Part shown: positions 6,028 through 13,820 of the stretch, in pieces | Layout of the letters: every line of letters begins with the position of its first letter | How positions within the stretch are numbered: the stretch's first letter is position 1 | From: Bacteroidetes bacterium QS_8_68_15 | Lineage (GTDB): Bacteria > Bacteroidota > Rhodothermia > Rhodothermales > Salinibacteraceae | Assembly (NCBI GenBank): GCA_003023245.1 | Contig: PXTR01000035.1 | Location: 7,191 to 24,182, forward strand | Length of the DNA: 16,992 nucleotides | Reading direction: 5' to 3' | Translations under genes and position numbers: made by a program | Notes under the pieces: generated by a model | Seen by the model: only the letters and a program-made list of their open reading frames with translations | What the model was told of the DNA's origin: nothing | The model's database searches: none

Positions 6028-6480
6028 ATGATGAGCGCAAAACCCGTTCTCGCTACGCTGCTTTTCGCCCTTTTCGCCGCGCCGGTGACGCAGGCGGCCG
6101 CTGCTGGGCCGTTCGACCTCACCGACTCGATCAACGAACGTTTGGACCGGGCCGTCGAACGCGCCCACGCTGCTGACAGCCCGGCTCAGAAGCGTCGGAT
6201 CCTCAGCGAGGCGTTCCGCGACATGAATCACGCGCTGGAACGGACGAAACAGATTCCGGGCCTCTCCGGCGACACCCACTCCGCTCTCGACGATCTTCAG
6301 CAAGATATCGAAGAGCAGAACGACCGCCTCAATGGGCTGGGCGGTTTTGCTCCCGTTCCAAACGCCGACCTGGACCGCTTCGCGGACAACGCGCAGACCA
6401 ACCTTCTGAATAATCAGTCGATCACCATCGGGCTGGGCACAGCCTTGCTGATCGTGATTATCATCATCTTGCTGGCCTGA
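6028..6480 (+). CDS. secreted helical protein with C-terminal membrane anchor, function unknown
   Basis: The 150-residue product begins with a signal peptide (MMSAKPVLATLLFALFAAPV, cleavage probably after an Ala around 23-26). A charged helical region follows, about 35-105, with coiled-coil character: LDRAVERAHAADSPAQKRRI and LDDLQQDIEEQNDRLNGLGG. It ends in a very hydrophobic helix ITIGLGTALLIVIIIILLA (132-150) that finishes exactly at the C-terminus. The topology therefore places a short helical domain outside the inner membrane, held by a terminal anchor with no residues beyond it. I recognise no family. Start ATG 6028 or 6031 cannot be separated. It could be a small lipid- or envelope-associated scaffold; that is speculation. 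Confidence 0.75.
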   Translation: MMSAKPVLATLLFALFAAPVTQAAAAGPFDLTDSINERLDRAVERAHAADSPAQKRRILSEAFRDMNHALERTKQIPGLSGDTHSALDDLQQDIEEQNDRLNGLGGFAPVPNADLDRFADNAQTNLLNNQSITIGLGTALLIVIIIILLA

Positions 6481-6577
6481 CGGGAAAATCCGGAAAACAA
6501 CGGAGGCCGACTGCCTCGCCGAGGGCACAAGCGCCCCGCCGCCGCCGTGCACAGCCCTTGCTTTCCGGAGACCCCAC

Positions 6578-6598
6578 TTTCAACCTGCAACCTTCAAC
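6578..6598 (-). repeat. GTTGAAG-type heptad array upstream of terminase-like gene
   Basis: On the plus strand the units are TTTCAAC, CTGCAAC and CTTCAAC; on the minus strand GTTGAAG, GTTGCAG and GTTGAAA. The array ends 7 bp before the ATG at 6606. It has the same unit and the same orientation relative to the downstream gene as the copy upstream of spmB, but lacks the conserved AGCCCGC tail. Confidence 0.75.
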
Positions 6599-6605
6599 GT
6601 AAAGC

Positions 6606-7490
6606 ATGGCCTACGCTTTTTACCTCGGCATCGATATCACTGACGAAGACACGGGGCCCACGGCGACGCTCTCGCTGGTGGAGAAGGAGAAAGACGACCC
6701 GCAGCCGGAGGTGCGCTACCACGTGCGCACCATCGAGCGCACCGACGACCTCGAAGGCGATAATCCCGACGACGAGCATCACGCCTTCGCCGGGCTCGCC
6801 ACGCGTGTGCAGGACCTGCTGATCAGTGAGCCGCAGGAGGTGGGCCACAGTGTGCCCGTCGTCAACGCCACCGGCGAGATGGGCCGCGCGGCGTTGCACG
6901 CCATCGAAGCGCGCGGCCTCACGCCCGTCGGTATCACGATCACCGGCGGTGAATCGGCCGCGCAGAGCGGCAGCGGGATCGACCTGGAGGGCGGGGACGA
7001 CGCGGCCGACGACGACGCGGGCTTTTTCGTCAGCGAGGCGGACCTCTGCGGGCGCCTCGTGCGTCTCGAGACGCAAGGCCGCCTGACGATCGAGCACGAG
7101 CAGACACGCTACGCTTCCGACCTGGCGCACGGTCTCCAGAGCTGGCGCACTCGCGTCGACACGAGCGAGCAGACCGAGGAGGCCGAAGCCCTCGGCGAGG
7201 CGATCGCCGCCGCCGCCGACGAATCCGACGCCGACGAATCCGTCGCCCCCGCCGGCGGGCCGCAACAGCGGGCCACCACCGCCGACGAGGCGGACCCGGC
7301 GGAGCAGGCGACCGGCGAGAAGAGTGCGCAGGCGCAACGCGAAGAGGCGCACGACGCCTTCGTCACCAGCGCGGCGCTGGCTTGCTGGCTCGGCGAAGAG
7401 CGCTCCTTCGACCCCACCGAGCACCTCGGCGGCGCCGCCCCCACCACCGGCGAGGCCAAACGCATGAACCGCCCCGACACGGCGTCGTGA
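6606..7490 (+). CDS. orphan terminase-nuclease-like (RNase H fold) protein, probably catalytically altered
   Basis: The 294-residue product resembles the C-terminal nuclease module of phage large terminases, without an ATPase domain. YLGIDITDEDTG (6-17) gives the first strand with Asp10. VPVVNATGEMGRAALHAI (83-100) corresponds to the usual V-V-D-A-T-G helix, but the Asp is Asn87 here. TPVGITITGGE (106-116) and FFVSEADLCGRLVRLETQGRL (140-160) follow the same order as in terminases. AHDAFVTSAALACWLGE (248-264) carries Asp250, matching the last catalytic acid. A low-complexity Ala/Asp/Glu stretch (about 186-247) is inserted before it. Loss of the second acid argues against two-metal nuclease activity, so a structural or DNA-binding role is possible. 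No other phage genes are near. The assignment rests on motif order and is moderately sure; a domesticated prophage remnant is the main reading. Confidence 0.55.
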   Translation: MAYAFYLGIDITDEDTGPTATLSLVEKEKDDPQPEVRYHVRTIERTDDLEGDNPDDEHHAFAGLATRVQDLLISEPQEVGHSVPVVNATGEMGRAALHAIEARGLTPVGITITGGESAAQSGSGIDLEGGDDAADDDAGFFVSEADLCGRLVRLETQGRLTIEHEQTRYASDLAHGLQSWRTRVDTSEQTEEAEALGEAIAAAADESDADESVAPAGGPQQRATTADEADPAEQATGEKSAQAQREEAHDAFVTSAALACWLGEERSFDPTEHLGGAAPTTGEAKRMNRPDTAS

Positions 7491-7492
7491 TT

Positions 7493-7534
7493 GACGAAGG
7501 ACGAACTTCGAAGGGCGAACTTCGGAGGACGAAC
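7493..7534 (+). repeat. six-unit GACGAAN heptad array after terminase-like gene
   Basis: The units are GACGAAG, GACGAAC, TTCGAAG, GGCGAAC, TTCGGAG and GACGAAC, exactly 7 bp apart. The array starts 2 bp after the TGA at 7488-7490 and ends 55 bp before the pyrophosphatase start. It is the longest regular heptad run in the window. Confidence 0.85.
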
Positions 7535-7589
7535 GGCAGGCGGCTGCTGGTATTTATTCGACATTCGACAACCGCACTTCCCCCTTCGC

Positions 7590-8171
7590 ATGGCCCATCC
7601 CTGGCACGACGTTCCGCGCGGCGACGAAGCGCCCGACGCCTTCAACGCCATCATCGAAATTCGCACCGGCGGAAAAGTCAAGTACGAACTCGACAAGGAC
7701 ACCGGCTTGATGCGCGTGGATCGCGTGCTGTATTCCTCGGTCGTGTACCCGGCCAACTACGGCTTTATCCCGCAGAGCTACGGCGACGACGAAGACCCGC
7801 TCGATGTGCTCGTGCTCTCGCAGGAGCCGGTCGAGCCGAACACCATCCTGCGTGCCCGTCCCATCGGGATGATGAACATGGTCGACGCCGGACAGGAGGA
7901 CGCCAAGATCATCTGCGTCCACATGGACGACCCGGCCGTTAACGAATACTGGCACATCAAGGACCTGCAAGAGCACCAGCTGCGCGAACTGCGGCGCTTC
8001 TTTCAGGACTACAAAAAGCTCGAAGACAAAAAAGTGCGCGTGCAGGACTTCTTCGGCCCGGAACGCGCCCGCGAGGTCGTCTCCGAAAGCTTCGACTATT
8101 ACGACGAAAAGATTCGCCCCAACCTCACCGATCACGTCGCCAGCCACGAGCTGCAGCAGGGGACGGACTGA
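7590..8171 (+). CDS. ppa: inorganic pyrophosphatase (family I)
   Basis: The 193-residue product hydrolyses pyrophosphate to two phosphates in the cytoplasm, pulling biosynthetic reactions forward. Family I features are clear: [17 protein letters not shown] (31-47), [10 protein letters not shown] (53-62), and the metal-binding signature [10 protein letters not shown] (66-75) with Asp67, Asp69 and Asp72. GQEDAKII (101-108, Asp104) and FFQDYKKLE (137-145) are also present. Length is slightly above the E. coli enzyme because of a short polar C-terminal extension (residues 175-193). ATG 7590 gives the normal N-terminus [11 protein letters not shown]; the open frame upstream covers the heptad array. 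It is probably transcribed alone or with the preceding gene. Identification is secure. Confidence 0.97.
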   Translation: MAHPWHDVPRGDEAPDAFNAIIEIRTGGKVKYELDKDTGLMRVDRVLYSSVVYPANYGFIPQSYGDDEDPLDVLVLSQEPVEPNTILRARPIGMMNMVDAGQEDAKIICVHMDDPAVNEYWHIKDLQEHQLRELRRFFQDYKKLEDKKVRVQDFFGPERAREVVSESFDYYDEKIRPNLTDHVASHELQQGTD

Positions 8172-8172
8172 T

Positions 8173-8199
8173 GGGCGCGGGAGTGCGGGCGTGAGCGGG
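8173..8199 (+). repeat. GGGNGTGN octad array after ppa stop
   Basis: GGGCGC, GGGAGTGC, GGGCGTGA and GCGGG follow each other directly after the ppa stop (8169-8171). The 11-mer GGGAGTGCGGG is shared with the minus strand of the octad array at 3376-3407, so this is the same repeat family in the other orientation. Confidence 0.65.
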
Positions 8200-8328
8200 G
8201 GTCAGCCTGCGTCGTACGGCTACGGCTCTGCCGCCGAAGCGCGCCGGCTCATCCGCGATGCAGCCCGGGCGTTCGCGCAATGAACCGGGCGCTGGGGAGC
8301 GGGCGTCGAGAGACGCCGCGGGGCTTCG

Positions 8329-8372
8329 GATCTTGCAGCGTCACGTGGCAGTTCCTGTCGGATGTTGCAGCG
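8329..8372 (+). promoter_or_regulatory. spaced direct repeat upstream of the DUF2911 gene
   Basis: GATCTTGCAGCG (8329-8340) and GATGTTGCAGCG (8361-8372) differ by one base and start 32 bp apart, about three helical turns. They lie 33-76 bp before the ATG at 8405. This could be a pair of regulator binding sites; the evidence is only the repeat and its position. A GGCGTC-GAGA-GACGCC hairpin (8302-8317) precedes it. Confidence 0.35.
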
Positions 8373-8404
8373 CTTTGCTCCCTTTCCCGCCGATCTCCTA
8401 CGCC

Positions 8405-8470
8405 ATGAGAACGCCGTTCGCCTCGTTCCCCCGTACCTGTGCCGCCGCCGCCGCACTGCTCGCCGCGCGT
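8405..8470 (+). pseudogene. out-of-frame signal peptide of the DUF2911 gene
   Basis: ATG 8405 opens MRTPFASFPRTCAAAAALLAA, a plausible export signal of the kind DUF2911 proteins normally carry. The frame then runs into Arg-rich nonsense. The mature DUF2911 sequence continues in the +1 frame from about position 8469. A single extra base (or two missing) between roughly 8440 and 8475, in a GCC-repeat stretch, explains the break. Confidence 0.6.
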
Positions 8471-9230
8471 CAGCCCGAACGCCGCCGTCAGCCAGACCGT
8501 CGGCGTGACGGACGTGCGGATTACCTACGGGCGGCCGAGCGTCAAGGGGCGCGACGTCTTCGGCGGGCTCGTGCCCTACGGCGAGGTGTGGCGCACCGGG
8601 GCTAACGAGGCAACGACCATCTCGTTTTCGAACGACGTGCGAATCGAGGGGGAGCCGCTGGAGGCGGGCACCTACGGGCTGTTCACCGTGCCGGGCCGCG
8701 ATTCATGGACGGTTATTTTCAACGAAACGGCCGAGCAGTGGGGCGCCTACGAGTACGACGAAAGCCGCGATGCGCTGCGCGTGAATGTGGAGCCGACGGA
8801 CGCCCCCCACCCGCACGAGCAGATGAGCTTCCACTTCAGCGACGTCACCGACCGCAGCGCCACCGCCGCGCTCGTCTGGGACGAAACGCGCGTTCCCGTT
8901 CGCATCGAAACGGACACCGACGCGCACGTCCGCGCCGAAGCGGAGGCCGCCGCCGCTGACGCCGAGGACTGGCGCGCGCCGCTCCGCTATGCCGCCTACG
9001 CGCTCGAACACGACCTTTACCCCGAAGCGGCGCTCGACTGGGTGAACCGCTCGATGGCACTGGAGGAAAATTTCCAGAACGCCGCGGCGAAAGCGCGCCT
9101 GCTGGCGTCGATGGAGCGCTACGAGGAGGCGCGCCAGTTCGCCGAGCAGGCGGTGAGGATGGCCGAAGAGGGCAACGGGACGCCGCAGGGGCTGGAGCAG
9201 TTCGAAGAACAGGTCGCTGACTGGCCGTGA
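8439..9230 (+). CDS. DUF2911 family protein, signal peptide lost by frameshift
   Basis: The open frame from GTG 8439 gives 263 residues. VSPNAAVSQTVGVTDVRITY (11-30), GRPSVKGRDVFGGLVPYGEV (31-50) and WRTGANEATTISFSNDV (51-67) match the conserved DUF2911 core. GTYGLFTVPG and WTVIFN follow at 77-95. The C-terminal ~90 residues are helical and TPR-like (AALDWVNRSMALEENFQNAA, then AKARLLASMERYEEARQFAE). DUF2911 proteins are usually exported, but this frame starts with a Pro-rich non-signal stretch, while a good signal peptide lies just upstream in another frame (ATG 8405). So the gene is either frameshifted in this strain, mis-sequenced, or expressed without export. Function of the family is unknown. 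It is followed 65 bp later by a DUF6503-like lipoprotein on the same strand. Confidence 0.8.
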   Translation: MPPPPHCSPRVSPNAAVSQTVGVTDVRITYGRPSVKGRDVFGGLVPYGEVWRTGANEATTISFSNDVRIEGEPLEAGTYGLFTVPGRDSWTVIFNETAEQWGAYEYDESRDALRVNVEPTDAPHPHEQMSFHFSDVTDRSATAALVWDETRVPVRIETDTDAHVRAEAEAAAADAEDWRAPLRYAAYALEHDLYPEAALDWVNRSMALEENFQNAAAKARLLASMERYEEARQFAEQAVRMAEEGNGTPQGLEQFEEQVADWP

Positions 9231-9295
9231 GCGCGTGGATGGTGATGGGGGGGTGGTTTTTTCGGGCTGCTCGCCACATTGACACAACGCTCACG

Positions 9296-10111
9296 ATGCT
9301 TCGACGCTTTGCGCCGCGCGGCGGAGGGCTTCTGCTGGCAGCGGCGCTGCTGCTCTCTGCCTGCGCCGATGCGCCGACGACGGGCGACGCCCGCTCCTCC
9401 GCCGCCGGCGACGCTCGCGCCCGCGCCATCATCGACAGCGTCCGCGCCGCTGCCGGGGCGGACGTGCTCGACCGGGGCGCGCGCGTCGCGTTCACCTTTC
9501 GCGGGGAGCGCTTCCAGCTGCACCGCCGCGCCGACGGGTCCTTCTCCTACGCCCGCACCACGCGCGACTCGCTGGGGCGCCGCACCCGCGACGTGCTCAC
9601 CGCCGATACGCTGCGCCGCCGCATCGACGGGCGCCCTGTGCCGCTGGACAGCGCCGCGCGCCGCCGGATCGAAACGGCCGTCAACTCCGTGGCCTATTTT
9701 GCGCTGCTGCCGTTTCCGCTGGGCGACCCCGCCGTCGAGCCGCGCTACGCGGGGACCGACACGCTCGGCGGTACGGCCTACCACCGCATCGCCGTGACCT
9801 TTCGACAGAAAGGCGGCGGGCGCGACTGGCAGGACCGGTTCGTCTACTGGTTTGACCCGCGCGACTTCTCGATGGACTACCTCGCCTATGCCTACGGCCG
9901 GGGCCGGGGCGAAGACTACGGCACGCGCTTCCGCGAAGCCTTCAACGCGCGCCGCGTCGGCGGCGTACGCTTCGCCGACTACCGCAACTACACCACCCGC
10001 TCCAATGACAGCCTCCCGTCCGACCGGCTCGCGCGCTACGCTCACCTCTTCGACGCCGATTCGCTGCGCCGCGTCTCCACCGTCGCCCTCGACAGCGTGC
10101 GGGTCGAATGA
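9296..10111 (+). CDS. DUF6503-like lipoprotein
   Basis: The 271-residue product has a lipoprotein signal: MLRRFAPRGGG, a hydrophobic run, and the lipobox LSAC with Cys23. The body matches a Bacteroidota family of outer-envelope lipoproteins. Diagnostic stretches are FTFRGERFQLHRRADGSFSY, then a region corresponding to VNSVAYFALLPFPLGDPAVE, then WQDRFVYWFDPRDFSMDYLA, and FREAFNARRVGGVRFADYRN. The fold resembles LolA/LolB-type lipoprotein carriers in having long antiparallel strands, but I cannot prove that relation. ATG 9296 is chosen because it starts the signal peptide directly. The gene follows the DUF2911 gene after 65 bp and is probably in one operon with it. Its TGA (10109-10111) lies inside a 13-bp repeat. 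Function unknown. Confidence 0.8.
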   Translation: MLRRFAPRGGGLLLAAALLLSACADAPTTGDARSSAAGDARARAIIDSVRAAAGADVLDRGARVAFTFRGERFQLHRRADGSFSYARTTRDSLGRRTRDVLTADTLRRRIDGRPVPLDSAARRRIETAVNSVAYFALLPFPLGDPAVEPRYAGTDTLGGTAYHRIAVTFRQKGGGRDWQDRFVYWFDPRDFSMDYLAYAYGRGRGEDYGTRFREAFNARRVGGVRFADYRNYTTRSNDSLPSDRLARYAHLFDADSLRRVSTVALDSVRVE

Positions 10112-10136
10112 CGAGGGCGAATGACGAGGGCGAATG
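10105..10136 (+). repeat. 13-bp direct repeat spanning the stop codon of the DUF6503-like gene
   Basis: CGAATGACGAGGG occurs at 10105-10117 and 10118-10130, and the first six bases recur at 10131-10136. Degenerate units (GATTGGC, GAGTGAC, GATTTCG, ACTGACG) continue to about 10173. The gene's TGA is in the first unit. The 13-14 bp spacing suggests two fused heptads. Confidence 0.75.
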
Positions 10137-10180
10137 GTGATTTTCGATTGGCGAGTGACGATTTCGACTGACGTTTTCCC

Positions 10181-10200
10181 TTCGGTTCCTTTCGGCTCCT
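10181..10200 (+). repeat. 10-bp tandem repeat before msrC
   Basis: TTCGGTTCCT and TTCGGCTCCT lie back to back immediately upstream of the msrC start region. They are pyrimidine-rich on the coding strand, opposite to the repeats at stop codons. They may affect translation initiation, but no role can be read. Confidence 0.55.
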
Positions 10201-10206
10201 TTGCCA

Positions 10207-10782
<576 letters not shown>

Positions 10783-10810
10783 AGGTGAGAGGGGTTGTGA
10801 AGAGAGTGAT

Positions 10811-10829
10811 CGCGCAGCCGAAAAGCGCG
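10811..10829. terminator. weak hairpin between convergent msrC and DUF2279 genes
   Basis: CGCGC (10811-10815) can pair with GCGCG (10825-10829) around a 9-nt loop. An outer pairing GAAGGTG (10781-10787) with CACCTTC (10840-10846) would enclose it. The position, midway between two converging genes, fits a bidirectional terminator, but no clear T-run follows on either strand. Confidence 0.35.
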
Positions 10830-10860
10830 CATTTCTTCCCACCTTCTTTCCTACTCCCCC

Positions 10861-12051
10861 TCAGTAAAACACCCAGCGCCAGCGCACCTCGGGGGCCAGC
10901 TGGAGCGCCGGGGCGGGCAGGCGCACGAACTCGAAAAACCGAGCGATGGCCTGAAACGGCTGCGGCAGATCGAGCGAGTGCAGAAGGTCGATGTCGGGGC
11001 TGAGGTAGAAGGCGCGCCGGTGCTCGTACGGGGCGTAGCCGGCGGGCCGGTCGTCGTCGGGGGGGCTGTCGTCGTAGGAAAGGCCCGAGCGGGCGTGCGC
11101 CAGCCCGTCGCCGCCGTAGCCGGCCGAGAAGGCCAGCCAGTCCGGCCAGAGGCGACGGGCGCGGCCCTGCAAAAGCTCTTCGGGCCGCACCGTGAGCCAG
11201 TACGTGATGCCGTCGTAGTCCTTGATGGCATTGCCGAGGTAGCCGAGCGGCCCGCCGCCGTCGACGCCGGTCGTCTGCGTACCGTAGTAGGGCGAGGGGT
11301 TGTAGGAATACTTCGCCGCAACCCAGTCCATCCGCTCCGGGTAGGCGACCTGAAGGCCCCCGGCGGCGCTGCCGACGAGGTTGGCCAGCGCGTCGGTGCG
11401 GGAGAACCCGTAGGCTTTGCTGAAGCCGTCGCTGATCTCGATCTGCGTCTGAAAGACGGTGCTGACGATTCCGCCGAAGAGGGCCGATTCGCCGGGGGAG
11501 AGGCCGGCCCAGCGCCCGTAGCCGCCCGCGATGTGCGTGACGTGCCACGAGGTCCAGACGTGGCCCATCTTGTCTTGCTGCACGAAGGTGTGCCAGTCGT
11601 CGAGCCAGCCGTCGTCGACCGTGCCGCCCCCGGTGGCGCTCTCGGACTGGTTGTAGAAGTGAAAGCCGGTGCGCTCCGCCTCGTCGTACCAGATACTGGC
11701 CAGGCCGACGGAGAACACCGCGTCGAGCACGCCGGCGCCGCCGACGCCGTACCAGAAACGCTGCGGGTGATACGACGGCGCCGCCTCCAGCAGCGAGAGG
11801 TCGGTTTGTGTGCGGGGGGGCGGGGAGACGGGGAGACGGGGGCGTTCGGGAACGGGCGCAGAAATCGGAAGGAGGGGGTCCAGCACGGCGGCGCGGGCGG
11901 TGGCGGGCAACGGGGCGCGGCCCGTGTCGGTGCGCACCGTCGTCTCGGCACGTCCCGAGGCGGACGACGGCGTCGTCGGCTGCGCCCGGACCGCGTCCGC
12001 CAGAAGAACACTGACCAACGCAGTCAGCACCGCGAAAACACGCAAACGCAT
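10861..12051 (-). CDS. DUF2279 family exported protein
   Basis: The 396-residue product starts with a signal peptide (MRLRVFAVLTALVSVLLADA, cleavage near VRA-QP at 23). A low-complexity Pro/Ala/Thr linker runs to about residue 85. The DUF2279 domain follows, with hydrophobic segments near 101-121 and 190-205. Hallmarks are WHTFVQQDKMGHVWTSWHVT (153-172), EISDGFSKAYGFSRTDALAN (205-224) and later IKDYDGITYWL and AFYLSPDIDLL. The family is exported or envelope-associated and of unknown function; DKMGH is its most conserved site. ATG 12049-12051 is chosen for the signal peptide; upstream in-frame codons extend into the inverted-repeat element at 12077-12208. It stands convergent to msrC and downstream of the phosphohexomutase, 206 bp away, so it probably has its own promoter within that element. 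Confidence 0.85.
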   Translation of the reverse strand: MRLRVFAVLTALVSVLLADAVRAQPTTPSSASGRAETTVRTDTGRAPLPATARAAVLDPLLPISAPVPERPRLPVSPPPRTQTDLSLLEAAPSYHPQRFWYGVGGAGVLDAVFSVGLASIWYDEAERTGFHFYNQSESATGGGTVDDGWLDDWHTFVQQDKMGHVWTSWHVTHIAGGYGRWAGLSPGESALFGGIVSTVFQTQIEISDGFSKAYGFSRTDALANLVGSAAGGLQVAYPERMDWVAAKYSYNPSPYYGTQTTGVDGGGPLGYLGNAIKDYDGITYWLTVRPEELLQGRARRLWPDWLAFSAGYGGDGLAHARSGLSYDDSPPDDDRPAGYAPYEHRRAFYLSPDIDLLHSLDLPQPFQAIARFFEFVRLPAPALQLAPEVRWRWVFY

Positions 12052-12076
12052 GTCAGAAAGCGGAGACCAAAGAGAA

Positions 12077-12208
12077 ATGCCGATCAGGGGTTGAGCCCAG
12101 CCTCCGTTTGAGAAGCGTAGCGGCACAGCGCGCTGTGCCCGAAAAGGAAACAAGTCGGCTCACAAGTGGCCGAAACGCATATTGCCCGTTACAACCCCTG
12201 ATTCGCAT
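12077..12208. repeat. 132-bp inverted-repeat element with internal palindrome
   Basis: The left arm ATGCCGATCAGGGGTTG (12077-12093) and the reverse complement of 12192-12208 (ATGCGAATCAGGGGTTG) agree at 15 of 17 positions, including a perfect 11-bp core. Between them GGCACAGCGCGCTGTGCC (12122-12139) is a perfect 18-bp palindrome. It occupies most of the spacer upstream of the DUF2279 gene. It could be a small non-autonomous mobile element, a pair of facing operators, or a structured leader. No target-site duplication was recognised. Confidence 0.65.
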
Positions 12209-12223
12209 GAGAAAGATGAGAGA

Positions 12224-12252
12224 CCGCCGTCCGCCGTCTGCGGTCCGCCGGT
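12224..12252 (-). repeat. GACGGCG heptad array after the phosphohexomutase stop
   Basis: On the plus strand CCGCCGT, CCGCCGT and CTGCGGT, then CCGCCGGT, are spaced by 7 bp. On the coding (minus) strand this is a purine-rich GACGGCG/GACCGCA array beginning 5 bp after the stop at 12258-12260. It is the same GACGG type as the array after the DUF411 gene. Confidence 0.75.
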
Positions 12253-12257
12253 CTGAG

Positions 12258-13715
12258 CTAGGAAAGGCCGAGCTGCCCGGCGGCGTCCTCGACGAGTGCG
12301 CGCGCCTCGTCGGGCGTGGGGGCTTCGGCGTAGACGCGCAACACCGGCTCAGTGCCGGAGGGGCGTACCAGCACCCAGCGCCCGTCCTCGGCGATGTGCT
12401 TGACGCCGTCGAGCGTGTCGAGCTCGGCGACCGGGTGGCCGTCCACTTCGCGCAGGCCGCCCTCGTCGTCGAGGCGGCCCAGCACCTTCTGCTTTTGCGC
12501 GTCGGTGGTGCGGATGTCGTCGCGGTAGTAGTGGTGCGGCCCGAACGCCTCGTGCAACTCGGCGACCAGCGCGGAAAGCGGCTTCCGGCGCTTCGTCATC
12601 ATTTCCACGACCAGCAGGCCGATGTAGATCCCGTCGCGCTCGGGCAGATAGCCGCCGGCGGCGATGCCCCCGCTCTCCTCGCCGCAGACGAGCACGTCGG
12701 GGCCGCCGTCGCTGCCCACCAGCTTCGGCGCGAGGTGCTTGAAGCCGATGGGTTCGACCTCCATCGGCAGGCCGTAGTGATCGGCCATCGCGTCGAGCAT
12801 GTGCGTGGCGGCGAAGGTCTTGGCGATGCGCCCGCTCCGGCCGCGCTCTTCGTGGAGGTACTTCACCAACAGCGCCATGATTTCGTGCGGGGTCACGAAG
12901 CGCCCGCTTTCGTCGACCATGCCGATGCGGTCGCCGTCGCCGTCGTTGGCGATGCCGACGTCGCAGCCTTCGCGGGGTACCATCTCCAGAAAATCGCCGA
13001 GGTAGCGCGCGATGGGTTCAGGCGGCGTGCCTTCGAAACCCGGGTTGTCTTCCGCGTGCAGCTCCACGACCTGATCGTCGCCGAGGAGACGACGCAGCAG
13101 CCCCTGGCTCGCGCCGAACATGGCGTCGTGCCCGACGCGCACGCTCGCCTCGCGGATGGCCTCGAGGTCGAGCTGTTTGCGCAGGGCGTCGAGGTAGCCG
13201 CCCGCCAGGTCGCGCATCTCGGCGCGCCCCTCGTCCACCAGCGCGTCGAAGGGCGGCAGGTCGGAGGGCGCCGCGTCGGGGATGCGTTTTTCGACCTCGG
13301 CGATCTGCGCGGGCGGGGCCGAGCCGCCAAAAGGCGCCTTGATCTTGTACCCGTTGTACTCGGGAGGGTTGTGACTGGCCGTGATGACCACGCCGGCATC
13401 GGCGCCGAGCGCCTCGGTCGCCCAGCTGACGGCCGGCGTCGGCGTGACGCTTTCGCTGACGAGAAGGCGCTCGACGCCCCCGTCGGAGGAAGAGGCGGCC
13501 ATCGCGCGCGCCGCATGCTTGGCGAAGCGCCGGCCCAGAAAGCGCGCGTCGTAGCCCAGCGCCACCGTCGTCGGGGCTCCGTCGCTGCCGGCGGAATGCG
13601 TGTCGTCGAGCCAGCGCGCGGTGGCCTGCGCCACGCGGGCGAGGTTGTCGAAGGTGTATTCCTCGGCGATGACGGCGCGCCAGCCGTCGGTTCCGAAGCT
13701 GATGGGAGAAGGCAT
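12258..13715 (-). CDS. phosphomannomutase/phosphoglucomutase family phosphohexomutase
   Basis: The 485-residue product is an alpha-D-phosphohexomutase that moves phosphate between C1 and C6 of a hexose phosphate. All four domain signatures are present: the phosphoserine loop ITASHNPPEYNGYKIK (111-126, Ser114), the Mg loop NDGDGDRIG (257-265), the sugar-binding loop CGEESGG (344-350) and the phosphate-binding RPSGTEPVLRVYAE (451-464). The N-terminal ISFGTDGWR is also characteristic. The Thr-Ala-Ser-His-Asn form and overall sequence favour PMM/PGM over GlmM, but specificity cannot be fixed from sequence. It is followed upstream by glmS on the same strand with a 136-bp gap, so a link to sugar-phosphate flux for cell envelope or glycan precursors is plausible. 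ATG 13713-13715 gives the standard start. Confidence 0.92.
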   Translation of the reverse strand: MPSPISFGTDGWRAVIAEEYTFDNLARVAQATARWLDDTHSAGSDGAPTTVALGYDARFLGRRFAKHAARAMAASSSDGGVERLLVSESVTPTPAVSWATEALGADAGVVITASHNPPEYNGYKIKAPFGGSAPPAQIAEVEKRIPDAAPSDLPPFDALVDEGRAEMRDLAGGYLDALRKQLDLEAIREASVRVGHDAMFGASQGLLRRLLGDDQVVELHAEDNPGFEGTPPEPIARYLGDFLEMVPREGCDVGIANDGDGDRIGMVDESGRFVTPHEIMALLVKYLHEERGRSGRIAKTFAATHMLDAMADHYGLPMEVEPIGFKHLAPKLVGSDGGPDVLVCGEESGGIAAGGYLPERDGIYIGLLVVEMMTKRRKPLSALVAELHEAFGPHHYYRDDIRTTDAQKQKVLGRLDDEGGLREVDGHPVAELDTLDGVKHIAEDGRWVLVRPSGTEPVLRVYAEAPTPDEARALVEDAAGQLGLS

Positions 13716-13820
13716 GCGCTACGTGAGGGCACTTCCGGGAAGAACAGTCCGTCGGCTTCGTGAATGCTGAGACGCAGCTCGTTCCCCGACTTTTGGGTCT
13801 GCCACCACAGCGAGGCTCAC

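Noticed and set aside
7493..7534. CRISPR-like array
   Set aside because: Units are 7 bp without spacers and are degenerate; no cas gene is present.
12108..13763. 551-codon plus-strand open frame
   Set aside because: It is antisense to the phosphohexomutase and shows no recognisable domain.
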